From assembly GCF_000296855.1 (NCBI RefSeq), contig NZ_CAKC01000093.1:90018-154017 (forward strand): DNA of 64,000 nt. Direction: 5' to 3'. The stretch comes from Lactobacillus gigeriorum DSM 23908 = CRBIP 24.85 (lineage in GTDB: Bacteria; Bacillota; Bacilli; Lactobacillales; Lactobacillaceae). Position numbers and translations under genes: made by a program. Under the pieces are notes generated by a model. The model was not told the DNA's origin and searched no databases. It was given only the letters and a program-made list of their open reading frames with translations. Positions 8,488 through 19,543 of the stretch are shown in pieces. Numbering within the stretch: the first letter of the stretch is position 1; each line of letters opens with the position of its first letter.

Positions 8488-9285
8488 CTAAAATAAATCT
8501 TGGAATGGATTAGTTGATACCTCTGAGACAAGTATTTCTAATTGCCAATCTTCATTGGTATTCATAGTTTGTAATAGGTCACGAACCTTGTACTTAAACA
8601 ATGATTCAGTATAATGACCTGGATCTACTACAGTTAGGCCGGAAGAAATAATATCATGACCTACATGATAATAGATGTCGCCAGTAATAAAAGCATCAAG
8701 TTTATCCGCTAATGCTTGGTGCCAATATTTACCGCCATCGCCACAAATGAATCCAACTGTCTGAATTGGCTTTTGATTGTCTGCCGTTATCAATCTAGCC
8801 ATTGGAATGCCCATCTTTTCTTTAACATAATAGGCAAAGTCATAAGCGGTCATGGTTTCTGGCAGTTTTCCCTTACGCCCAATGGCAATTCCATCAGTAT
8901 CTAAGGCAAACGGCTCAACATTTTTCAATTCTAATTCTTCAGCTTGCCAATCTGATGAGCCGTTTTGAGCCTTATCAGAATTAGTATGAATTGAATAAAC
9001 CGTTATTCCATGTTTGATGATATCTCCATACATCTTCAATTGTGGATCTGAAAAATCTAAGTTTCTCGCAGGTCTAAACATTACCGGGTGGTGACTGATA
9101 ATTAAATCAACTCCTGCAGCAACAGCTTCATCAACGACTTCAGGGCGAACATCAAGGGTAGTCATAACTTTAGTTGCTTTGCTTTCAAGTGAACCAATTT
9201 GAATACCTACAGGATCCCCCTCACTTGCTATTTCTTCAGGAAAAATTTTTCTTAGTTGATTTACAACATCGATTACTTTTGTCAT
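8488..9285 (-). CDS. Nif3/YqfO-like dinuclear metal-centre protein
   Basis: 265 aa, the short form of the Nif3 family (often labelled GTP cyclohydrolase I type 2 homologue). Metal ligands are visible in ISHHPVMF near residue 64, IHTNSDKAQNG near 97 and VDPGHYTES near 220. The true biochemical role of the family is unsettled. The inserted PII-like domain of the longer B. subtilis YqfO is absent. It overlaps trmK by 4 bp, a conserved pairing in Firmicutes next to rpoD. Confidence 0.85.
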   Translation of the reverse strand: MTKVIDVVNQLRKIFPEEIASEGDPVGIQIGSLESKATKVMTTLDVRPEVVDEAVAAGVDLIISHHPVMFRPARNLDFSDPQLKMYGDIIKHGITVYSIHTNSDKAQNGSSDWQAEELELKNVEPFALDTDGIAIGRKGKLPETMTAYDFAYYVKEKMGIPMARLITADNQKPIQTVGFICGDGGKYWHQALADKLDAFITGDIYYHVGHDIISSGLTVVDPGHYTESLFKYKVRDLLQTMNTNEDWQLEILVSEVSTNPFQDLF

Positions 9286-9965
9286 TTTTCTAATACCTCT
9301 TCAATCATGACGATTTGCTTTTCAAGTAAAGCAATTTTTGTCTCATCCTTATTTTGCGCTTTATTAAGGTTAATGACCAAATTACGATAATATTGTAATT
9401 GATTTTGCCATTTTTGTTGAAAAGCTTCATTGCGATTTTGCAAGATGTGTGGCCCAAATAAAATTTCTTTCTCAGTTAATTCAACTCGTTGAATCGCTTT
9501 TTTAGCTTTTATTAACTCATAGCTATGATCTGCTTCAAACAACAGGCCCTCATCAACAATTTGATAATTATGATCAACTAACCATTGTCTAACTCTTGGT
9601 TCACTAATGTTTGGTTCTAGAATCAAAGTTTCAAATTTCATATTTTGATCCCAGGCAGCCTGTAAAATCTGACACATCAACTTTCCGCCCATACCTGCAA
9701 TCACTACTGTGTCAATCTGATCGCTGGGCTTAACAGTTGCTAACCCATTGCCTAAACGAGCCTCGATCTTATTTTGAAAACCTGCCTGACGAATATCTTC
9801 AATAGCATTTTCTAAAGGTCCCTGAGCTACATCGCTCGCAATTGCATAATCGATCACTTGATCAGCGACCAATTTTATTGGCAAATAGGCATGATCCGTA
9901 CCAATATCGGCTACCCGACTGCCAGGATCTACCATTTTTGCTAAAGCATTTAAGCGTAAGTTCAT
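9282..9965 (-). CDS. trmK: tRNA (adenine-22-N1)-methyltransferase
   Basis: 227 aa. The SAM motif VADIGTDHAYLPI is near residue 18, with IEARLGNGLATV and VIAGMGGKLM further on, followed by a C-terminal coiled-coil-like helix pair (about 185-225). The family methylates A22 of tRNA. Length and synteny (upstream of the Nif3 gene and near rpoD) agree with TrmK. It is the first gene of the leftward operon; its start region faces the rightward Nudix gene. Confidence 0.9.
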   Translation of the reverse strand: MNLRLNALAKMVDPGSRVADIGTDHAYLPIKLVADQVIDYAIASDVAQGPLENAIEDIRQAGFQNKIEARLGNGLATVKPSDQIDTVVIAGMGGKLMCQILQAAWDQNMKFETLILEPNISEPRVRQWLVDHNYQIVDEGLLFEADHSYELIKAKKAIQRVELTEKEILFGPHILQNRNEAFQQKWQNQLQYYRNLVINLNKAQNKDETKIALLEKQIVMIEEVLEK

Positions 9966-10072
9966 CTACATCCCTCAATTCTTCATTTGTATTAATTCTA
10001 ACATAGATTTTTTACAAACGTTTACTTTGTCCTATGTTAAGATAAATATATATCAAAAAAGAGAGTGAATTT

Positions 10073-10513
10073 ATGGACAGAACTGAACCAACTACTTTAA
10101 CGAACATGTGTATGCTTACAAATGATAACAGAATTTTAACTATCGACCGGATCGATCCTGGATGGCCAGGTATCACCTTTCCTGGTGGTCATGTTGAAAC
10201 CCATGAATCGTTTCATGATGCTATGGTACGTGAATTTAAAGAAGAAACTGGCTTAACTCTCGAAAATCCCAAGTTGGTTGGGATCAAACAATTTTATGAC
10301 GACGATGATCACCGCTATCTAGTCCTATTCTATCGGGCAAGTAAGTTTCATGGCCAACTCAATAGTTCTGAAGAAGGCGAACTAAAGTGGTTGACTAAAG
10401 ACCAATTATTAAATTCAAAGCTAGCTTATAACTTCAATCATGATCTTCCTGTCTTCTTTAACGAAGAAATTACGGAACACTTCTTTTACCAAACAGATAA
10501 TGAGTTATTTTAA
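10073..10513 (+). CDS. Nudix hydrolase (MutT-like)
   Basis: 146 aa. A complete Nudix box runs from about residue 37 (GGHVETHESF ... REFKEETGL), fitting G-x5-E-x7-REU-x-EE-x-G-U. The WPGITFPGGHVE start and compact size are like 8-oxo-dGTP or related nucleotide pyrophosphohydrolases; the substrate cannot be told from sequence. The ribosome site is GAGAGTG. Only 2 bp separate it from the next gene, so the two are co-transcribed. Confidence 0.85.
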   Translation: MDRTEPTTLTNMCMLTNDNRILTIDRIDPGWPGITFPGGHVETHESFHDAMVREFKEETGLTLENPKLVGIKQFYDDDDHRYLVLFYRASKFHGQLNSSEEGELKWLTKDQLLNSKLAYNFNHDLPVFFNEEITEHFFYQTDNELF

Positions 10514-10515
10514 TT

Positions 10516-11157
10516 ATGAAGAAAAAACTTTATCTTATAATCGGTTTTTGCTTGATTTTGCTTTTTGCAATTAGACCGATTTGGCATTATTCTGAACATT
10601 TTATTGATCAAACAAAAACTGTAAAACAGAGTAAAAAGAAACCTCAAATAAAAAAACATATCATAACTTGGGGTTACCCTTTTTCTCGACTTTATCAAAA
10701 ACAGATAAAATTCAAAAGCGGACAAAAATATGGCAAAACCGATATCTTGCGTCGCCTTTATCCCACTAAAAGCTATTTTCATGATGGCTATGATTACGGC
10801 TTCTCCGAAGTAGGCCATTCCCCTGTTTTAGCCGTTCATGCCGGTACTGTCAAAAAGGTTCACTATCGTGCCGGAATGGGTTTATATATTTGGGTAATTA
10901 GTGATGATGGGTACGTTGAAGTCTATCAAGAAGGCTTTTTAAGCATTACTGACATTTATGTCAAGAAAGGTCAAAAAGTTAAGATTGGTCAAGAAATTGG
11001 TAAACTGACTGGGTCCCATATCCATTTAGGCATCACAAAAACTGACAAAGATTATATCGATAAGTATGGTGATCCTTGCAAAAATTGGTGGAAAAATAAT
11101 GGGACTTGGCTTGATCCTATGAAAATCATTGAAACTGATCTTAGGGTAAAAAAATAG
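10516..11157 (+). CDS. membrane-anchored M23 peptidase-like protein
   Basis: 213 aa. An N-terminal membrane segment (about residues 5-23) is followed by a basic linker and an M23 (LytM/lysostaphin-like) domain. The zinc ligands appear intact: HDGYD fits H-x3-D near residue 91, and SHIHLG gives the H-x-H near 176. It is probably an extracytoplasmic peptidoglycan endopeptidase tethered to the membrane, unless it is a non-catalytic regulator. It lies directly behind the Nudix gene and faces rpoD, sharing a bidirectional terminator with it. Confidence 0.8.
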   Translation: MKKKLYLIIGFCLILLFAIRPIWHYSEHFIDQTKTVKQSKKKPQIKKHIITWGYPFSRLYQKQIKFKSGQKYGKTDILRRLYPTKSYFHDGYDYGFSEVGHSPVLAVHAGTVKKVHYRAGMGLYIWVISDDGYVEVYQEGFLSITDIYVKKGQKVKIGQEIGKLTGSHIHLGITKTDKDYIDKYGDPCKNWWKNNGTWLDPMKIIETDLRVKK

Positions 11158-11187
11158 ATGCGAGTTGCTCGCATCTATTTTTTCTTT
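11150..11187. terminator. bidirectional terminator between the M23 gene and rpoD
   Basis: 13-bp perfect stem AAATAGATGCGAG / CTCGCATCTATTT with a TTG loop. It is flanked by an A run on the left and a T run on the right, so it can end both converging transcripts. It overlaps the end of the M23 gene. Confidence 0.9.
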
Positions 11188-12302
11188 TAATCCAAGAAAT
11201 CCCTTAATTGGTTTGAACGACTAGGATGACGTAATTTACGTAAAGCCTTAGCCTCAATCTGTCTAATACGCTCACGAGTTACGCCAAATACTCGACCAAC
11301 TTCTTCCAAAGTCCGAGTTCTACCATCATCAAGACCAAATCTTAGTCTTAAAACATTTTCTTCACGGTCAGTCAAAGTATCTAATGTTTGCTCCAATTGC
11401 TCCTTCAACATTTCATATGAAGCATGTTGTTCAGGACTAGTAGCATCTTTATCTTCAATAAAGTCGCCAAGATGTGAGTCATCTTCTTCACCGATTGGTG
11501 TTTCCAATGAAACTGGTTCTTGAGCAATCTTTAATATATCTCTTACTTTGTTAGTTGGCATATCCATTTCAGCCGCAATTTCTTCTGGAGTTGGTTCACG
11601 ACCCAAATCCTGAAGCAATTGTCTTTGAATTCTGATTAATTTATTGATTGTTTCAACCATATGAACCGGAATTCTGATAGTTCTTGCTTGATCAGCTATA
11701 GCACGAGTAATGGCTTGTCTAATCCACCAAGTTGCATAAGTAGAGAATTTAAATCCTAAACGATAATCAAACTTATCAACTGCCTTCATTAGACCCATAT
11801 TACCCTCTTGGATTAAATCCAAGAAAGACATACCACGACCGACATAACGCTTAGCGATTGATACAACCAAACGTAAATTAGCTTCAGCCAATTCTTGCTT
11901 TGCTTCTTCATCGTTATCTTCAATTCGCTTAGCGAGCTTGATTTCCTGATCGGCATTCAACAATGGAACTCGACCAATTTCCTTTAAGTACATTCTTACA
12001 GGATCATTCATCCGCACACTGGATGGTGCGCTCATGTCTTTTAATTCGGCTTTTTCAATATCCTTTTGCTTCTTTAAAGCTAATTCAGATGGGTCACCAT
12101 TTTCATCAACAATACTAATACCATTATCTTCAAATTCTTGAACTAATTGATCAATTGCTTTTCCTTGCAAATTATATGGCTTAATCAATTGATCAGTAAA
12201 ATCAGTTTCCTTAATAATCTTACTTGATTTTACCTCTTTAACAACTTCTTTGACTTTTTTATCCAAAGATAGCTTTTCTGTCTTAGTTCCGTTATCTACC
12301 AC
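11187..12302 (-). CDS. rpoD: primary sigma factor RpoD (SigA)
   Basis: 371 aa. Region 1.2 ([11 protein letters not shown] near residue 104), region 2 with the -10-binding [10 protein letters not shown] near 189, region 3, and region 4 with the -35-binding helix ([21 protein letters not shown]) at the C-terminus. The start is GTG: it overlaps the dnaG stop (TAGTG) and has a perfect AGGAGG 7 nt upstream. Lies downstream of dnaG as in most Firmicutes. Confidence 0.97.
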   Translation of the reverse strand: MVDNGTKTEKLSLDKKVKEVVKEVKSSKIIKETDFTDQLIKPYNLQGKAIDQLVQEFEDNGISIVDENGDPSELALKKQKDIEKAELKDMSAPSSVRMNDPVRMYLKEIGRVPLLNADQEIKLAKRIEDNDEEAKQELAEANLRLVVSIAKRYVGRGMSFLDLIQEGNMGLMKAVDKFDYRLGFKFSTYATWWIRQAITRAIADQARTIRIPVHMVETINKLIRIQRQLLQDLGREPTPEEIAAEMDMPTNKVRDILKIAQEPVSLETPIGEEDDSHLGDFIEDKDATSPEQHASYEMLKEQLEQTLDTLTDREENVLRLRFGLDDGRTRTLEEVGRVFGVTRERIRQIEAKALRKLRHPSRSNQLRDFLD

Positions 12303-14110
12303 TAAAAAGCCTCCTTCTGACCTTGAGCTCTCTTTAATTCGAGAATCTTTTGAGTTATCTGTAGAATTTCTGACGCATCTTGTTTGCGCTGTGCATCCTG
12401 GATTTTACTTTGTAACTCTTTCAGTTGTGAATCGATCTTGCGCAAATTTATAGTATGAATTGTCTGTAGAATTTCTCGTTCAGAAAACTCAGCGGGCATC
12501 TCTGTCATCTCAGTATTTACTATTATACCTTGAAGTTCTTCTGGAATAAAATCCAAAAAACTATTTGTCGTTGGATTTTCATGCGTACTTATATATTTTA
12601 ACCATAATTCTGCCAATTGAGCATATTTTTGATTTGGAAATAAAAATTTTTGTTGTAGAAGAAAATCTCGCGCTTCTTCAAAATTTATAAATAAATATAG
12701 CAATCGATCTAGGGCTGGATCATTCTGTTTACTTAATTCTGTTTCCGTAGTAACCGGACTAGGCTCTTCAGATAGATCATACGCTTGTTCAGTATGTCTA
12801 CGAACTTGTTTTAACCTGCGAATTTCTCTCATTAGACTAGCTTTTAAAGAATCCAAGGAAACGCCCTGTTCTTCAGATACTTTTTTGATAAAGATATCCT
12901 GTTCCATTGGATTGGTTAAAGTGGCTATTTTTTTGATTGCTTCATCCAAGTATTGTAGTTTTTCCCGATCATTGTGGAGATTGTATTTCTGCTGCAATCT
13001 TCGGAGGAAAAAATCAGTTGGCGATAAAGCTGCCGCAACTTCTTCCTGATATTTGGCAACGCCATATTTTTTGACGTATTCATCTGGATCCAGTTTTTCC
13101 GGTAAGACTACTACACCAAGGTTAAAGCCGCCTACTCGTTGAAACATGTCGACTGCGCGTTCTTCAGCATGAATTCCCGGATCATCTCCATCATAGTTAA
13201 TGATGATATTACTGGTAATTCTTCGCAATAGATATATCTGCTGATCAGTTAAACTGGTCCCCATTGAAGCAATTCCTGATTTTATTCCAGCTTTGTAAGC
13301 AGCAATTACGTCCATGTAGCCTTCATACAAAATCAAATGTTGTTCAGCCCTTGCCGCTTTTTTAGCTTCAGCAAAGTGAAAAAGCACTTTAGATTTAGTA
13401 AAAATCTTGGTTTCTGGACTATTCATGTATTTTGCTTGAGTGGCATCTTCTGATATTCGTCTTCCTGAAAAACCAATTATATGACCATTTTCATCATCTA
13501 AAGGAAACATCAAACGATCGCGAAATCGATCGAACAGCCTTCCATCTTTATTTTCAACGAATAAGCCTGATTCTGCTAGTGTAGCATCTTCATAACCCTT
13601 ATCGTGTAAATATGTATACAAAATATTATCTTGCTTCGGTGCATAGCCAATTTTAAAATGTTCGATTATTTCCTTATCCAGTTGTCTAGAGTTCGCATAT
13701 GATAATCCTCGAACTCCAACTTCTGTTGTAAGCAAAACTCGATGATAGAACTCTGCTACTTCTTCATGAAGTTTAATTAATGGATTACTAATTGGGGCAC
13801 CCTTACCATAAGTTGCTGGCATTGGGATATGTGCAAACTCAGCAACACTAGCAACACTTTCAGGAAATGTCAAATTTTCCTTATCCATTAGGAATTTAAA
13901 AACATTTCCACCTTTTCCGCAGCCAAAACATTTAAAGAACTGTTTTTCTTCATTTACGGTAAATGAAGGAGTCTTTTCTTGATGAAAAGGGCAAAGACCT
14001 AAATAGTCTTTGCCTTTCTTTTCAAGTGAAACGTATTGGCTGATTACATCAACAATATTAACATTGCTTCGAACTTCGTTAATAAAATCTTCTGGTATGC
14101 GTCCAGCCAT
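12302..14110 (-). CDS. dnaG: DNA primase
   Basis: 602 aa enzyme that makes RNA primers for replication. The N-terminal CHC2 zinc finger ([12 protein letters not shown] ... CFGCGKGG, residues about 40-66) is followed by the TOPRIM core ([17 protein letters not shown] near 258-275, INYDGDDPG near 306) and a C-terminal helicase-binding region with charged helices. The start is 21 bp after glyS, so it probably belongs to a glyQ-glyS-dnaG-rpoD transcript. Confidence 0.97.
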   Translation of the reverse strand: MAGRIPEDFINEVRSNVNIVDVISQYVSLEKKGKDYLGLCPFHQEKTPSFTVNEEKQFFKCFGCGKGGNVFKFLMDKENLTFPESVASVAEFAHIPMPATYGKGAPISNPLIKLHEEVAEFYHRVLLTTEVGVRGLSYANSRQLDKEIIEHFKIGYAPKQDNILYTYLHDKGYEDATLAESGLFVENKDGRLFDRFRDRLMFPLDDENGHIIGFSGRRISEDATQAKYMNSPETKIFTKSKVLFHFAEAKKAARAEQHLILYEGYMDVIAAYKAGIKSGIASMGTSLTDQQIYLLRRITSNIIINYDGDDPGIHAEERAVDMFQRVGGFNLGVVVLPEKLDPDEYVKKYGVAKYQEEVAAALSPTDFFLRRLQQKYNLHNDREKLQYLDEAIKKIATLTNPMEQDIFIKKVSEEQGVSLDSLKASLMREIRRLKQVRRHTEQAYDLSEEPSPVTTETELSKQNDPALDRLLYLFINFEEARDFLLQQKFLFPNQKYAQLAELWLKYISTHENPTTNSFLDFIPEELQGIIVNTEMTEMPAEFSEREILQTIHTINLRKIDSQLKELQSKIQDAQRKQDASEILQITQKILELKRAQGQKEAF

Positions 14111-14131
14111 ACTTAATCACCTTATTTCACT

Positions 14132-16198
14132 CTATTTAATTACCAATTTGCTCAAATCGCCTAAACGTTCAGCTAATTTACTGATATCTTGTAATTGCGT
14201 CAAACGATTGGCTTTAACAGCTTCATTATCAGCCATGATCATATTAGTATCAAAGTAACGATCAATGACTGGTTGTAATTGTACAAAACCATCATACAAA
14301 CTAGACAAATCAGTTTCATCTGCCAAGTTTTGCATAGCAAGATATAGCTCTTTTTCACTATTATCTTCAAATAAATCTGCTTGGACTGCTGCTTGAGCAA
14401 CGAACTTAGCCTTAGCCAAAATATTGTTGATTCTAACAAGACTTTCAACAACTGGTTTGAAGGCTTCATCATCATGATGCATTTGTAAAACTTTAGCAGC
14501 TGCTAAAATTTGACTAGGATCTTGTTGACTTGATGAAAGAACTGCATCAATTACATCATATTGATACTTATTCTTTTGGAGGTATTGCTTGATACGATCA
14601 CGAATGAATAGAGCAATTTGTTCATCTTGTTCGTCTGATTTTGGTAATTTAGCAGGTGTTTGTCCATTAATTACTGCAACTACTTCAGGTAAAGCTGTAT
14701 TAAATGGCAATGACCAACCTTTATCAAGCAAAATTCTAACAATTCCATAGGCATAACGTCTCAAAGCATATGGATCATTTGATGAGCTAGGGATCATCCC
14801 TGCACCAAAGAAAGTAATGATCGTATCTAACTTATCAGCAACTGAAAGTAAAGCTCCAACAGTAGTAGCTGGTAAATCACCTTCTGCAGTAGTAGGCATG
14901 TAATGTTCTTTGATAGCGTCGGCAACTTGGTCGTTTTCACCAGCCAACCGAGCATAGTGCATTCCCATAACACCTTGCAATTCAGCAAATTCACCAACCA
15001 TTTGCGTTACTAAGTCAAACTTATAAAGTTCACTAGCACGATCGAAATCTTCAACTACCTGTTGGTCCAAATTCCAACGCTTAGCTAAGTAGTTACCTAT
15101 TAACTTAACACGTAACATCTTTTCAGCCATTGAACCAATCTTGTCGTGGAATGAAACATCCTTCATCTTTTCAACGAAGTGGCTTAATGGATACTTGCGG
15201 TCTTCATCATAGAAGAATTGAGCATCATCAAGACGAGCAACCAAAACTTTTTCATTACCTGAAATAACGTTAGCTAAGAAATCTTTATTACCATTACGGA
15301 TAGAAATAAAGTGATTCAATAATTTGCCAGATTCATCATATACTTCAAAGTAACGTTGGTTATCCTTCATTGAAGTAATCAATACTTCGTCAGGGATATT
15401 TAAGTATTTCTTATCAAATGAGCCAGCAAATACGGTTGGATATTCAACTAAGTTGGTTACTTCTTCTAATAGACTTGGATCTTCTTTGATCTTCCAATTA
15501 TTTTTGTTTACTAGGTCTTCAATTTGCTTAGAAATCAAGGCTTTTCTTTCCTTGGCATCAGCAATAACAAATTGATCTTTTAAAGCTTCTTCGTAGTCAT
15601 CAGCATTTGCTAAAACAACAGAATCACCCAAGAAGCGGTGGCCTTCAGTTTTGCGTCCAGCAGTAATGTTTAAAATCTTAACTGGAACGACTTCAGTGCC
15701 ATAAAGTGATACTAACCAATGAATTGGACGAACAAATTCAAAGTCAAATGAACCCCATCTCATTTTGGTTGGGAAAGTCATAGCTTTGATAATATCACTC
15801 ATGCCTAGTAAGATTTCAGTTGCCTTTTTACCTTCTTTTTGAAGGTGAAGATAAGCATATTCAGTACCCTTTAATTCTTCAAAATAAAGGTCATCTGTAG
15901 TCATACCTTGTCCACGAGCAAATCCTTGAGCTGCCTTGGTCCAATTGCCATTTTCATCTAAAGCAATTTTCTTTGCTGGTCCTTTTTTTACTTCATCAAT
16001 ATCAGCCTGCTTTTCAGCAAGATCTTCAACTAGAATAGTCAAACGACGTGGAGTTGAAAAAGTCTTAATATTACTGAAACTTAAACCATTTTCTTTTAAG
16101 AACTTCTTAGTTCTTTCAGCTAATTGATTTACGCTCTTCGTAACCACATGAGCAGGCATTTCTTCAGTGCCGATTTCAAATAAATAATCTTTAGTCAT
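14132..16198 (-). CDS. glyS: glycyl-tRNA synthetase beta subunit
   Basis: 688 aa beta subunit of the alpha2-beta2 bacterial GlyRS. The N-terminus [10 protein letters not shown] is the family hallmark; the central segment includes an HD-like region, and the C-terminus is a DALR anticodon-binding helical domain. Full length for the family. It overlaps glyQ by 8 bp. Expression is set by the glycine T-box before glyQ. Confidence 0.97.
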   Translation of the reverse strand: MTKDYLFEIGTEEMPAHVVTKSVNQLAERTKKFLKENGLSFSNIKTFSTPRRLTILVEDLAEKQADIDEVKKGPAKKIALDENGNWTKAAQGFARGQGMTTDDLYFEELKGTEYAYLHLQKEGKKATEILLGMSDIIKAMTFPTKMRWGSFDFEFVRPIHWLVSLYGTEVVPVKILNITAGRKTEGHRFLGDSVVLANADDYEEALKDQFVIADAKERKALISKQIEDLVNKNNWKIKEDPSLLEEVTNLVEYPTVFAGSFDKKYLNIPDEVLITSMKDNQRYFEVYDESGKLLNHFISIRNGNKDFLANVISGNEKVLVARLDDAQFFYDEDRKYPLSHFVEKMKDVSFHDKIGSMAEKMLRVKLIGNYLAKRWNLDQQVVEDFDRASELYKFDLVTQMVGEFAELQGVMGMHYARLAGENDQVADAIKEHYMPTTAEGDLPATTVGALLSVADKLDTIITFFGAGMIPSSSNDPYALRRYAYGIVRILLDKGWSLPFNTALPEVVAVINGQTPAKLPKSDEQDEQIALFIRDRIKQYLQKNKYQYDVIDAVLSSSQQDPSQILAAAKVLQMHHDDEAFKPVVESLVRINNILAKAKFVAQAAVQADLFEDNSEKELYLAMQNLADETDLSSLYDGFVQLQPVIDRYFDTNMIMADNEAVKANRLTQLQDISKLAERLGDLSKLVIK

Positions 16199-17108
16199 TT
16201 TCTACCCCCGCCTTCTTATCTTCTGCACTCTTTAACAATGGGAAGCCACGCTTTTCACGTTCTTCAACAAACTTGCTGGCAACTTCATGAGCAAGATTAC
16301 GGATTCTTGCCAAATAGCCGGCACGTTCAGTAACTGAAACTGCACCTCTAGCATCCAATAAGTTAAAGGTATGTGAGCATTTCAAAATGTAATCATATGC
16401 TGGGTGAACCAAATTCTGATCAAGCAAGCGCTTAGCAGTAGCTTCATAAATATCGAAGAATTTAAGCAATTGTTCTTGGTTAGAATTTTCAAAAGCATAC
16501 TTAGAGTGTTCGTATTCTGGTTGCTTGAAAATATCCCGGTATAAGATACCATTGCCCCATTCCAAATCAAAGACTGAGTTTACATCTTGGATATATGAAG
16601 CTAATCGTTCAACACCGTAAGTAATTTCACTCATTGTTGGCTTAACATCAAGTTCACCAACAACTTGGAAGTAAGTAAATTGACTAACTTCCATACCGTC
16701 GAGCCATACTTCCCAACCAACACCGGCACAACCCATTGATGGATTAGCCCAGTTATCTTCAACAAAGCGAATATCATGTTCTAATGGATCAATTCCCAGA
16801 ACCTTTAAACTATCAAGGTAATATTGTTGAATGTCTTCAGGGGCTGGTTTAATAACTACTTGGAATTGATGGTGTTGGAACAAACGGTTAGGATTTTCGC
16901 CATAACGACCATCAGCAGGTCTTCTTGATGGTTCAACATAGCAAGCTGCCCAAGGTTCTGGACCAACTGCTCTTAAGAAGGTATATGGACTCATTGTTCC
17001 TGCACCCTTCTCAACATCGTATGAAGGCATGATCATACAGCCCTTGGAGGCCCAGAATTGTTCTAATTTAAAAATCATGCTTTGAACATTTAATTTTTCT
17101 TCTGTCAT
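16191..17108 (-). CDS. glyQ: glycyl-tRNA synthetase alpha subunit
   Basis: 305 aa catalytic subunit (class II) that activates glycine. Recognisable stretches are [50 protein letters not shown] and the C-terminal [21 protein letters not shown]. Strong AGGAGG before the ATG. It is the first gene after the T-box leader and is coupled to glyS by overlap. Confidence 0.97.
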   Translation of the reverse strand: MTEEKLNVQSMIFKLEQFWASKGCMIMPSYDVEKGAGTMSPYTFLRAVGPEPWAACYVEPSRRPADGRYGENPNRLFQHHQFQVVIKPAPEDIQQYYLDSLKVLGIDPLEHDIRFVEDNWANPSMGCAGVGWEVWLDGMEVSQFTYFQVVGELDVKPTMSEITYGVERLASYIQDVNSVFDLEWGNGILYRDIFKQPEYEHSKYAFENSNQEQLLKFFDIYEATAKRLLDQNLVHPAYDYILKCSHTFNLLDARGAVSVTERAGYLARIRNLAHEVASKFVEEREKRGFPLLKSAEDKKAGVEND

Positions 17109-17134
17109 TATATATTCCTCCTGTGCTAGGCCAA

Positions 17135-17325
17135 TAAAAAAAGCCTATGCAAAATTTGCATAGGGACGAAAATATTTCGCGGTTCCACCCTAATTCAGAA
17201 AGTATTCTTTCTGCTCTTAATTGACTTTGGCTAGAGGTGCCTTTTCCTAGGTGTCCTCCCATCAAACGACACTTGCTGTACTAGTACTTTTCTTAATCCT
17301 CATCATCGCCAACCTGCATAAAATT
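17135..17325 (-). promoter_or_regulatory. T-box riboswitch of glyQS
   Basis: Leftward leader with the T-box motif AGGGTGGAACCGCG (17178-17191), followed by a terminator stem GCCTATGCAAA / TTTGCATAGG with a T run (17135-17165). The T-box core can pair with the left arm to form the antiterminator. Uncharged tRNA-Gly should allow read-through. The specifier is less clear: a GGC followed by A (17239-17241 on the leftward strand) is the best candidate. The -10-like TAAAAT near 17320-17326 may be the promoter. Confidence 0.9.
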
Positions 17326-17357
17326 TTACCACAGCTAAGATAATATGACTAGCATCA

Positions 17358-18110
17358 TTAATTAAAAAGCTTTAATTCATCTAAAAACTTTTTAGTTTTC
17401 AAATTTAAATCGAGCGTATGACTGTAAATACGATCGATGGCTTTTCGAGTAGCTTTAAGTGTTTCCTCTTTGATCGTTACGTTTCCTAAACGATTAATTG
17501 GTACCAATCCTAATGTTCTGAGAACTGCGGTTTCTTTAGGTTTAAGGCGCATGCGATCAGTAACTTGATAAAAATGATCGCTACAGATAATCCCGCCATA
17601 CTTTAAAGAAAAATCAAAGTCACCGGTGGTCTTTCCACAAATGACGCATTGTTTTAATTGTGGCCCTACACCAAAGACTGGTAACAATTGTAATTGCACA
17701 ATTTGCGTTACTACTTCAGGATCTGAGTTATGATTTATTCTTTCAACTGCTTGTTGGACTAAATCATATACTGCATTCAGTGGGGTATATTCAACAAATG
17801 CATGGTCTACTAAATCAAAAATGAATGATACATATGCGCTCTTAGTCAAATCATTGTACAGCACTTCATTTTGTTTAACTTCTTTGTATGTTCTCAATAC
17901 GCTTAATCCATGACCAGAAGTCATAATCGTGTATTTCCCATAAGAAAAATTAAGAACAGCTGCATTTAATTTCGATTTTGGTCGCAATGCACCTTTAACC
18001 AACATAGTAATAATACCATCATCTTTGGTCATAATTTTTACAAGTAAATCTGCTTCGCGATATTTTTGGCGTTTAAAAATTATCCCTTGAACCTCTTTTT
18101 GTTCAAGCAT
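17358..18110 (-). CDS. recO: DNA repair protein RecO
   Basis: 250 aa. N-terminal OB fold ([22 protein letters not shown]), a helical middle and a zinc-binding patch [11 protein letters not shown] ... ICSDHF (about residues 148-173). RecO works with RecF and RecR in single-strand gap repair, loading RecA. The start shares TAATG with the era stop, so it is the last gene of the phoH-ybeY-era-recO operon. Confidence 0.95.
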   Translation of the reverse strand: MLEQKEVQGIIFKRQKYREADLLVKIMTKDDGIITMLVKGALRPKSKLNAAVLNFSYGKYTIMTSGHGLSVLRTYKEVKQNEVLYNDLTKSAYVSFIFDLVDHAFVEYTPLNAVYDLVQQAVERINHNSDPEVVTQIVQLQLLPVFGVGPQLKQCVICGKTTGDFDFSLKYGGIICSDHFYQVTDRMRLKPKETAVLRTLGLVPINRLGNVTIKEETLKATRKAIDRIYSHTLDLNLKTKKFLDELKLFN

Positions 18111-19018
18111 TAAGATAATTCCTTCTTATCATAGCCAATCATCTTTAAGAAAGCTGGATCTGAGCGCCAATTCTTTTGCAGTTTAACCCAGAGTTGTAAG
18201 TTGACTTTCTCACCCAGCAAAGATTCAATTTGTTTTCTAGAATTAATGCCGATTTGCTTCAGCATCTTTCCAGATTTACCAATAATAATTCCTTTTTGCC
18301 CTGCACGCTCAACATAGATTGTAGCTTCAATTTGGAGCTTGCCATTTACACGTTGATTCATTCGTTCAACCGCTACTGCTGTTGCATGAGGTACTTCTTG
18401 ACTGGTTAATTGCAAAATCTGTTCCCTAATCAATTCTGCAACGACAAAATATTCAGGTCGATCAGTAACTTCGTCAGAGCTATAGTATTGTGGACCAATT
18501 TCAAGAGTTTTGTGCAAACTTGCTAGCAAATCTTCAATCCCAATGCCTTCAGTTGCAGAAACCGGTAAAAATTCTGTAAAATCACCTAATTGACGGTAAG
18601 AATCGATTACTTCTAATAATTTATCGGGATAAACGCGATCTACCTTATTGATTAATAAAAATACGGGAACCTTAACTTTTTCCAGTAATTCAGCGATATA
18701 GCGATCGCCTTTTCCTGCAGGTTCTGGTTCTACCATAAATAATACGAGATCAACATCATTTAGACTTGATAAGCTGGCTCTATCCATATAATTATCTAAT
18801 TCTGAATGAGGTTTAAAGATCCCAGGAGTATCAACAAACACAACTTGCATGTTATCTGAAGAATAAATCCCGGAAATACGATTTCTCGTTGTTTGTGGTT
18901 TATTTGATGTAATCGCAACTTTCTGTCCTACTAATCGATTCATTAATGTTGATTTACCAACATTTGGTCGACCTACTAAAGCTACGAAACCAGACTTAAA
19001 TTCCTTATTTTCTGTCAT
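18110..19018 (-). CDS. era: GTPase Era
   Basis: 302 aa. G1 GRPNVGKST (near 17-25), G3 DTPG (near 64), G4 NKVD (near 125) and a C-terminal KH domain with [15 protein letters not shown]. Era binds the 3' end of 16S rRNA during 30S assembly. It overlaps ybeY and recO by single bases (TAATG) at either end, pointing to one tightly coupled mRNA. Confidence 0.97.
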   Translation of the reverse strand: MTENKEFKSGFVALVGRPNVGKSTLMNRLVGQKVAITSNKPQTTRNRISGIYSSDNMQVVFVDTPGIFKPHSELDNYMDRASLSSLNDVDLVLFMVEPEPAGKGDRYIAELLEKVKVPVFLLINKVDRVYPDKLLEVIDSYRQLGDFTEFLPVSATEGIGIEDLLASLHKTLEIGPQYYSSDEVTDRPEYFVVAELIREQILQLTSQEVPHATAVAVERMNQRVNGKLQIEATIYVERAGQKGIIIGKSGKMLKQIGINSRKQIESLLGEKVNLQLWVKLQKNWRSDPAFLKMIGYDKKELS

Positions 19019-19542
19019 TATTTACCTCTACCAACATCTAGTTGATCGGGATACAAAGGTAACCCGTACTCCTCAAGAACTTTTCCTTGAATACCAAACA
19101 TTTCTTTAGCTTCATCAGGCTCAATATGATCATAGCCATTTAAGTGAAGAAAGCCATGAACAATGGTATAACCAAATTCACGATCGAAACCAGTACCATA
19201 TTCCACACTATGCCGCTTAATGACACTTGGACACATAAAAAGATCGCCAATATCCTCTTGGAAATCTGGATCGTCAATAAAAGCAGCCATGTCTAAAGCA
19301 TCTTCGCCATCTTCAATTGCAAATGAAATTACATCAGTTGGTCGATCTTTATCACGATACTTCAAATTTATTTCATGACTTCGTGCTTCATCGACAAAAT
19401 TGATGCTCATTTCAAGATTATTGTCTTTATTGATGTGCTTTTTGGCCAGCAATAATAGCTGTTCGATCCAGGAACGCCAGTCACGTGTACTGTCATCTAA
19501 AAAACCTACTTCATCATTATAGGTGATCTCAATTGGATCCAT
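19018..19542 (-). CDS. ybeY: endoribonuclease / rRNA maturation factor YbeY
   Basis: 174 aa. The zinc site [11 protein letters not shown] (H-x3-H-x5-H) near residue 131 is intact. Takes part in 16S rRNA 3' processing and ribosome quality control. It is separated by 1 bp from phoH and overlaps era, the standard order in Firmicutes. Slightly longer than the E. coli enzyme because of an N-terminal extension common in lactobacilli. Confidence 0.96.
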   Translation of the reverse strand: MDPIEITYNDEVGFLDDSTRDWRSWIEQLLLLAKKHINKDNNLEMSINFVDEARSHEINLKYRDKDRPTDVISFAIEDGEDALDMAAFIDDPDFQEDIGDLFMCPSVIKRHSVEYGTGFDREFGYTIVHGFLHLNGYDHIEPDEAKEMFGIQGKVLEEYGLPLYPDQLDVGRGK

Positions 19543-19543
19543 G

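Noticed and set aside
10510..10818. Leftward 102-codon frame opposite the start of the M23 gene
   Set aside because: No ribosome site, lies antisense to a gene with intact zinc motifs, and the amino-acid pattern is that of a reverse-strand shadow.
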